Of a stretch of 10,087 nucleotides of DNA, positions 5,990 to 10,087 are shown one piece after another. The DNA lies in assembly GCA_030668905.1 (NCBI GenBank), contig DAOVEQ010000019.1, forward strand, positions 1-10,087, read 5' to 3'. How positions within the stretch are numbered: the stretch's first letter is position 1; each line of letters opens with the position of its first letter. The DNA comes from Thermococci archaeon. GTDB lineage: Archaea; Methanobacteriota_B; Thermococci; Methanofastidiosales; B48-G16. The position numbers were made by a program, and so were the translations under genes. The notes under the pieces are model-generated. The model was not told where the DNA came from, made no database searches, and worked only from the letters and a program-made list of their open reading frames with translations.

Positions 5990-7450
5990 ATGAAAATAGC
6001 ACATATATCGGATACTCATTTTCCTCAGATCATAAAAGAAAGTTTTGATAGAACTATCGAGAAGATAAACAATTCTGATATAGAGTTTGTGATACACACG
6101 GGCGATCTCGTAGATAGAGGGTATTTAAGAGAGTATGAAGAAGCGATTCAAAGTTTTTCCAAGTTAAAAAAGCCTATAATATTTGTTCCTGGCAATCACG
6201 ATGGAAAGAATGTAGGACTGAAACTATTTGAAAATCTTATATGTCCTTTGAATGGAGTTAAAGAAGGCAAAGATTACGTGGTGATCTATCTCAATAGTGT
6301 TATACCCGATATGAACGAAGGCAGAATCAGCAATTCAAGTTTCCTATGGCTTAAAGAGACTTTGAGGAAACATATAGATAAAGAGATCAAGATAGTCTGT
6401 TTTCATCATCATTTAGTCCCGGTACCAAACACGGGGAGAGAAAGAAATGTATTATTTAACTCTGGAGATGTACTTGATCTTTTACTAAAATATGGGGTGA
6501 ATTTAGTTTTAAATGGTCATAAACATTATCCAAATGTCTACAAGTTGGAGGATCTGATTATAGTTAACGCGGGCACGATGTGCAGCGTAAAAACAAGGCT
6601 GGGAGATAAGAACAGTTTTAATATAATAGAAATAGACGATAAAATTAAAGTAAAAACGTTGAGACTTGATGAAATAAGGGAAAGAGAATACGAAAGAAAA
6701 AAAGAGAGGATATACAACGTTAACAGTGAAAAATTGTTTAGAATAGTCCAGATAGCTGGAACGTACATGGATGATAGCGATATTTTTAATAAAAAGATGT
6801 TTCTAAATGCTTTTAAAAAAATAAGTACATTAAATCCTGATTTCGTTGTACACTGCGGAGATATTGTCAATGAGGGTTTAAATAAAAATTATACGCTTGC
6901 AGCTAAATATCTCAAAACACCAATATTTTTTGTTCCCGGACCAAGAGATATTAATTATCTGGGTTATAGTCTATTCTCAAAATACTTTGATTTTATAGAG
7001 ACACATGCAACAAAAAAAATAGCATTTAAATTCCTGAATTCCTCTCAGTACGACTCAAATATAGGTGTGATAGGTAGAGGGGAACTTGACAGGATAAAAC
7101 AGTTCTCCAGGAACCCTTCAGAGTTTAAAGCTATAGTTTTACATCACAATTTACTCCCAATAGAGAATACAAGAGAAAAGGGACTTTTGGAAGACGCGGG
7201 TGACATACTCTATGAACTTACCAGACTGAAAATAGATTTAGTCCTTACGGGTCATTCTTCTCATCCTTCAGCGAGAAAGATCGAGAATACATTAGTTGTT
7301 AATGCCAACTCTCTCTCGTGCAAAAGACAGAGAAGTCTATTTGGGAACTCATTTAATATTATAGACGTCTATAAAGATTTTATTTACGTATCCGAGATAC
7401 AGAGCCTATCGGGATCGAGACATGTTCTCGGGATATGGAAGAGAGTTTAA
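5990..7450 (+). CDS. Tandem calcineurin-like metallophosphoesterase, second half degenerate
   Basis: 486 aa, two phosphoesterase folds in one chain. The N-terminal domain (about 1-225) has all metal-binding motifs: DTH (Asp8, His10), HTGDLVDRG (Asp39), GNHD (Asn69, His70), FHHH (139-141) and GHKH (His177, His179), so it is likely an active bimetal phosphoesterase. A charged linker (about 226-247) leads to a second copy (about 250-486) that matches it motif by motif but with losses: Asp8 to Gly257, His10 to Tyr259, GNHD to GPRD (317-320), GHKH to GHSS (421-424), while GD (290-291) and HH (385-386) remain. The second copy is therefore probably structural or regulatory. No signal peptide. Its ATG follows the CBS stop directly with AGTGA before it, so the genes are coupled. 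Substrate unknown; the 3' end overlaps the convergent receiver gene by 4 bases. Confidence 0.9.
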   Translation: MKIAHISDTHFPQIIKESFDRTIEKINNSDIEFVIHTGDLVDRGYLREYEEAIQSFSKLKKPIIFVPGNHDGKNVGLKLFENLICPLNGVKEGKDYVVIYLNSVIPDMNEGRISNSSFLWLKETLRKHIDKEIKIVCFHHHLVPVPNTGRERNVLFNSGDVLDLLLKYGVNLVLNGHKHYPNVYKLEDLIIVNAGTMCSVKTRLGDKNSFNIIEIDDKIKVKTLRLDEIREREYERKKERIYNVNSEKLFRIVQIAGTYMDDSDIFNKKMFLNAFKKISTLNPDFVVHCGDIVNEGLNKNYTLAAKYLKTPIFFVPGPRDINYLGYSLFSKYFDFIETHATKKIAFKFLNSSQYDSNIGVIGRGELDRIKQFSRNPSEFKAIVLHHNLLPIENTREKGLLEDAGDILYELTRLKIDLVLTGHSSHPSARKIENTLVVNANSLSCKRQRSLFGNSFNIIDVYKDFIYVSEIQSLSGSRHVLGIWKRV

Positions 7451-7791
7451 ACATACTTTTTAACTGAGTTTATTATATCCTCCAAGTCAAAAGGCTTGAG
7501 CAAGAATCCTACAGCTCCCATACCAATAGTTTTCTCCTTTATAGAAGAGTCTGCACTCACAAATAATATTTTTGCATCTTTATCTATACCCCATATGTCC
7601 TTTGATACCTGGATACCATCTCTTCCGTACATTCTATAATCCATGATGACGAGATCGAAGTTTGTATTTTTGAACTTTTCCAATCCGCTCTGTCCGTCTA
7701 TCGCTATCTCGACTTTGTGTCCAAAAACCTCCATAAAATCTTTAAAGAGAGTTAAGATCTCCACCTCGTCATCTATTATAAGTATTCTCAT
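7447..7791 (-). CDS. Stand-alone response regulator receiver domain (CheY-like)
   Basis: 114 aa, one receiver domain and nothing else. The phosphorylation site is Asp51 (LVIMDYRM), with the acidic pair Asp7/Asp8 (IIDDE), Ser79 at the Thr/Ser switch (FVSAD) and Lys99 (LLKPF). It should accept a phosphate from a histidine kinase and act by protein contact or as a relay. GGTGA lies 3 bases before the ATG at 7791. It sits 3 bases after the hybrid kinase stop, so that kinase is the likely donor. Confidence 0.93.
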   Translation of the reverse strand: MRILIIDDEVEILTLFKDFMEVFGHKVEIAIDGQSGLEKFKNTNFDLVIMDYRMYGRDGIQVSKDIWGIDKDAKILFVSADSSIKEKTIGMGAVGFLLKPFDLEDIINSVKKYV

Positions 7792-7865
7792 CTCTCACCG
7801 CCGCCCCTCTTGCTCATTTCGTTTATGGCTCCGTTGAGCATGTACGTTCCTGGCGGAACCTCCAT
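7788..7865 (-). CDS. Possible 25-aa micro-gene or scar overlapping the kinase 3' end
   Basis: Inside the last codons of the hybrid kinase, in another frame, is an ORF that starts MEVPPGTYMLNGAINEMSKR and ends GGGER. It has GGTGA 3 bases before its ATG, identical to the site of the 35-aa gene at 2632, and its TGA overlaps the ATG of the receiver gene as ATGA. The kinase frame over the same bases (ending NVHAQRSHKRNEQEGRR) looks non-natural and unlike any kinase end. The local sequence is GC-rich. It may be a real micro-gene, or the tail of an older gene left after a recombination. Product not recognised. Confidence 0.35.
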   Translation of the reverse strand: MEVPPGTYMLNGAINEMSKRGGGER

Positions 7866-9897
7866 TTATCACCGGGATACTAACAACTATCTCAGTTCCT
7901 TTCTTTACATCTTTTATCTCGAATTTTCCGTTGAATCTCTCAAGGATCTTTTTTGTGAGATAAAATCCCATCCCGGTTCTTTTTGATAACGTTTCTAGAT
8001 TCTCAAGGATATCTTCTCTCTTTTCCTTTGAGATTCCAATACCATTATCGTGAATATGTACATTGCAAAAGTCATTTTTTTCTTCTGTTTTTATATCTAT
8101 GATCACCTTGTCCTGGAAAATGAACTCCACAGAGTTCTCAAGAATGTTGAAGAATACTTTATCCAGAAAATCGTTAGCTTTGACATAGTAGTGTTTGTCT
8201 ATATCGAGTTTTACTTCTATTTCCTTATCAGAATATTCTTTTATATTTTTTATCGATCTCTCTATAGATTCATTCAGATCGAATTTTTCTATTTTAGTAT
8301 CTTTTATTATCTTCAAAGTCTTTATACTTTCCGCAAGTCTCTTAGATTTCATTATGGATCTTTTTATACCGTTTATATTTTTCTTTCTCGTTTCTTCATC
8401 TTTCGCTATCTGAAGAAGATATAGGTATCCCATTGTAATTTGATCGAGGTTTCCTACGTCATGTCCTAAAACATCTGCATAGAACTCTGCTTCCTTTTTT
8501 GATTTTTCTCTTTGTTGTTCGAGGCGTTTGCGGTTGGTGATATCCTCAAATACATTGATAAACTCAGTCGCCCCGGATTCGGTTGTTCGCGTTGTCGAGG
8601 TAACGGAGCCCCAAAATACAGTACCGTCTTTGCGCTTGAATCGTGTTTCAAAACCTTTAACCACCCCTTTTTTATGAAGTTCAACAAATCGCTCTCTGTC
8701 CTTTGGGTTGTAACAGTAATCCTCACCGGATACCTCTACAAACTCCTCTTTTGAGTCGTAACCAAAAATCTTCCATATGGCCGGATTGACATCAGAGACG
8801 TTCCCTCGGGAAGTACTAATTGAAACGCCAAGGGGGACGCTTTCTATTAGATTTCTAAACTTCCTCTCCGACTCTCGCAGCGCTTCTTCCGCCTGCTTGC
8901 GCTTCTCCTCCAGTTCTATGTTGTGCAGGGCGAGCGCTATGTCATTAGCCACTTCCTTCAATAGCCCTTTCTCCTCGCTGTCGACTGCGACGTCAGATGC
9001 AAGTGATATGGCAAGTAGTCCGAAGAGTTTGTCACCATTTTCAATGCGGATGATCACAGTTTCTTTGCGGGGGTATGCGTTTTTGAAGAAGCAATCTCTA
9101 CATTCTTTGGTTTTGTCTACGACCATTACCAAATCCTTCTGAGCGAGTGCTTTTTTAATGCAGGGAGGATGATCACCCCTCATCACATGATCATAGAAAC
9201 GAGAGATATCTTCCCTAAGACCAGAACCCGCAACGGTGGCAAAGTTTTTGTTGTCCTTCAAGAAACCCAGCCATGTAGCGCTGTACCCTCGTGCTTCTAT
9301 CAGGATATCACAGGCTTTCTGTAGAAGAACGTCTCTGTCATTCTCTCTTACGATCAACTGATTGACACTTCCGATAGCTCTGAGGACACCGTTCAAGTGC
9401 CTGATGTATTTCTCGGATTTCTCAAGATCAAGCATCTTTTTCTCAAGCTTTTGTATCAGCCGCTCATTGTAGAGCTTCATGTACACCTTCTCCTCCAAAG
9501 GCTTTTCGGTCGGTTTAAGCTCGCCCTTCCCGTACTCATCTAACACTTTCTTTACAATCTTGATAAACTCGTCGGGTTCCATAGGCTTTATGATGTAGTC
9601 TACTGCACCAATGCCCAAAGCAAGCTTTCGTGACCCTTCATTGGTGTATGTGGCACTGTAGAACAAAACAGGTATATCTTTCAGCTCTTCATCCTTTTTC
9701 AGCTCTCTACAAAGCTGGAAGCCGTCCATCTTTGGCATTAAAATATCAGAAATGATCATGTCAGGTTTTTCTTGCCGTGCCTTTTCAAGGGCCTCCACGC
9801 CGTTTGTTGCAGTTATAACATGATAACCGTTACCTTTAAGTAACGTTTCTAACATATAAAGATCTGTTTCATTGTCATCCACAACTAATATTTTCAT
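7795..9897 (-). CDS. Hybrid sensor: REC-GAF-PAS-histidine kinase
   Basis: 700 aa from the ATG at 9897, which has AAAGGTAA 4 bases upstream; the longer TTG start at 9927 would overlap the upstream gene. Domains: receiver 1-120 with Asp7/Asp8, acceptor Asp51 (IISDILMPKMDG) and Lys104; coiled coil about 145-170; GAF about 175-328 with Cys246, Cys266 and Cys269 (ECRDCFFKNAYPRKE); short coiled coil; PAS about 345-455 (FRNLIESVPLG ... INVFEDITNRKR); H-box YADVLGHDVGN with likely His479; ATPase domain about 540-676 with N-box NILENS (584-589), DNGIGIS (617-623) and GMGFYLTKK (642-650). No membrane segments, so it senses cytoplasmic signals. The last 22 residues are not kinase-like. Base composition changes sharply near codon 459. 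Flanked by two receiver genes, forming a phosphorelay. Confidence 0.93.
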   Translation of the reverse strand: MKILVVDDNETDLYMLETLLKGNGYHVITATNGVEALEKARQEKPDMIISDILMPKMDGFQLCRELKKDEELKDIPVLFYSATYTNEGSRKLALGIGAVDYIIKPMEPDEFIKIVKKVLDEYGKGELKPTEKPLEEKVYMKLYNERLIQKLEKKMLDLEKSEKYIRHLNGVLRAIGSVNQLIVRENDRDVLLQKACDILIEARGYSATWLGFLKDNKNFATVAGSGLREDISRFYDHVMRGDHPPCIKKALAQKDLVMVVDKTKECRDCFFKNAYPRKETVIIRIENGDKLFGLLAISLASDVAVDSEEKGLLKEVANDIALALHNIELEEKRKQAEEALRESERKFRNLIESVPLGVSISTSRGNVSDVNPAIWKIFGYDSKEEFVEVSGEDYCYNPKDRERFVELHKKGVVKGFETRFKRKDGTVFWGSVTSTTRTTESGATEFINVFEDITNRKRLEQQREKSKKEAEFYADVLGHDVGNLDQITMGYLYLLQIAKDEETRKKNINGIKRSIMKSKRLAESIKTLKIIKDTKIEKFDLNESIERSIKNIKEYSDKEIEVKLDIDKHYYVKANDFLDKVFFNILENSVEFIFQDKVIIDIKTEEKNDFCNVHIHDNGIGISKEKREDILENLETLSKRTGMGFYLTKKILERFNGKFEIKDVKKGTEIVVSIPVINGGSARNVHAQRSHKRNEQEGRR

Positions 9898-9907
9898 TTT
9901 ATTACCT

Positions 9908-10087
9908 TTAAATATATTTATTGACAATATTAATAAAACTTTCGGGATTAATTGGTTTTTCGATATAATCCGTACATCCAGCTTTTAATGTCTTTTCTCT
10001 ATCACCTACCAGAGCGTATGCTGTGACTGCAATAATGGGAATATTTTTCAGCTCTGGAACTTTCCTTATCCTTCTTGTCGCTTCATA
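9908..10087 (-). CDS. Response regulator receiver domain, C-terminal part (cut by window edge)
   Basis: Hand translation of the minus strand gives the last 59 residues of a receiver domain: YEATRRIRKVPELKNIPIIA, then VTAYALVGDREKTLKAGCTD and YIEKPINPESF to a stop at 9908-9910. VTAYAL holds the conserved Thr switch and EKP the conserved Lys. The acceptor Asp lies outside the window. The protein ends soon after the receiver fold, so no C-terminal output domain is fused. It precedes the hybrid kinase by 10 bases on the same strand and probably belongs to the same relay. Confidence 0.88.
   Translation of the reverse strand, partial: YEATRRIRKVPELKNIPIIAVTAYALVGDREKTLKAGCTDYIEKPINPESFINIVNKYI

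Noticed and set aside
6538..6870. Minus-strand 110-aa ORF opposite the phosphoesterase
   Set aside because: Lies wholly within the phosphoesterase gene; Ser/Leu/Ile bias is that of an antisense shadow.
8050..8424. Plus-strand ORF very rich in Phe and Tyr, opposite the kinase core
   Set aside because: Antisense of AT-rich, Lys/Glu-rich kinase codons gives Phe/Tyr runs; no ribosome site and the minus strand has a clear kinase domain.
9898..9927. TTG start extending the hybrid kinase by 10 residues
   Set aside because: The ATG at 9897 has AAAGGTAA upstream and starts exactly at the receiver fold (MKILVVDD); the extension overlaps the preceding gene.
1..10087. tRNA, rRNA, CRISPR arrays, insertion sequences
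   Set aside because: No cloverleaf-like, rRNA-like, regularly spaced repeat or transposase-like sequence was seen in reading both strands by eye.

Overview
The window is archaeal chromosomal DNA, AT-rich overall. The evidence is TATA boxes about 25 bases ahead of leaderless or nearly leaderless starts, a TrmB-like winged-helix protein, a stand-alone Lrp/AsnC ligand-binding (RAM) domain, a 2-phosphoglycerate kinase with an N-terminal ATP-cone-like region, and a histidine kinase with PAS and GAF sensing. A euryarchaeon or relative is the best guess; genus cannot be called from this window. Internal operon genes mostly carry a GGTGA-like Shine-Dalgarno 3-4 bases before ATG, which helps choose starts.

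Bases 1-1317: a leftward pair encodes a four-TM cysteine-rich membrane protein and, overlapping it by ATGA, a DUF3795-type cysteine-rich protein that runs off the left edge. A GbsR/MarR-like regulator is divergent from them. The shared promoter contains a 12-base palindrome and direct repeats that look like an operator. Bases 1300-2632: a leftward four-gene operon of a 35-aa peptide, a 109-aa helical/beta protein, an approximately 119-aa unknown and a TrmB-like winged-helix protein, led by a good BRE/TATA. None of the first three is recognisable. Bases 2667-2907 hold a decayed, frameshifted coding remnant; the rest up to 3004 is empty.

Bases 3005-4581: a leftward CoA-disulfide-reductase/NADH-oxidase-type flavoprotein preceded by a RAM-domain gene. 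Bases 4690-7450: a tight rightward operon of 2-phosphoglycerate kinase, a two-CBS-domain protein and a tandem metallophosphoesterase whose second half has lost most metal ligands. 2-Phosphoglycerate kinase makes 2,3-diphosphoglycerate, the precursor of cyclic 2,3-diphosphoglycerate; the CBS protein may sense nucleotides and the phosphoesterase may turn over a phosphate ester, but those two roles are inference.

Bases 7447-10087: a leftward signalling operon: the C-terminal part of one response regulator (cut by the window edge), a REC-GAF-PAS-histidine kinase hybrid, and a stand-alone receiver protein. The kinase gene is compositionally mosaic: its sensory part (about 8520-9600) is far richer in GC than its kinase core (about 7866-8520), and a short GC-rich tail follows. 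In the tail a second reading frame with an ideal ribosome site and a perfect ATGA overlap with the next gene suggests either a separate micro-gene or the scar of a domain swap.
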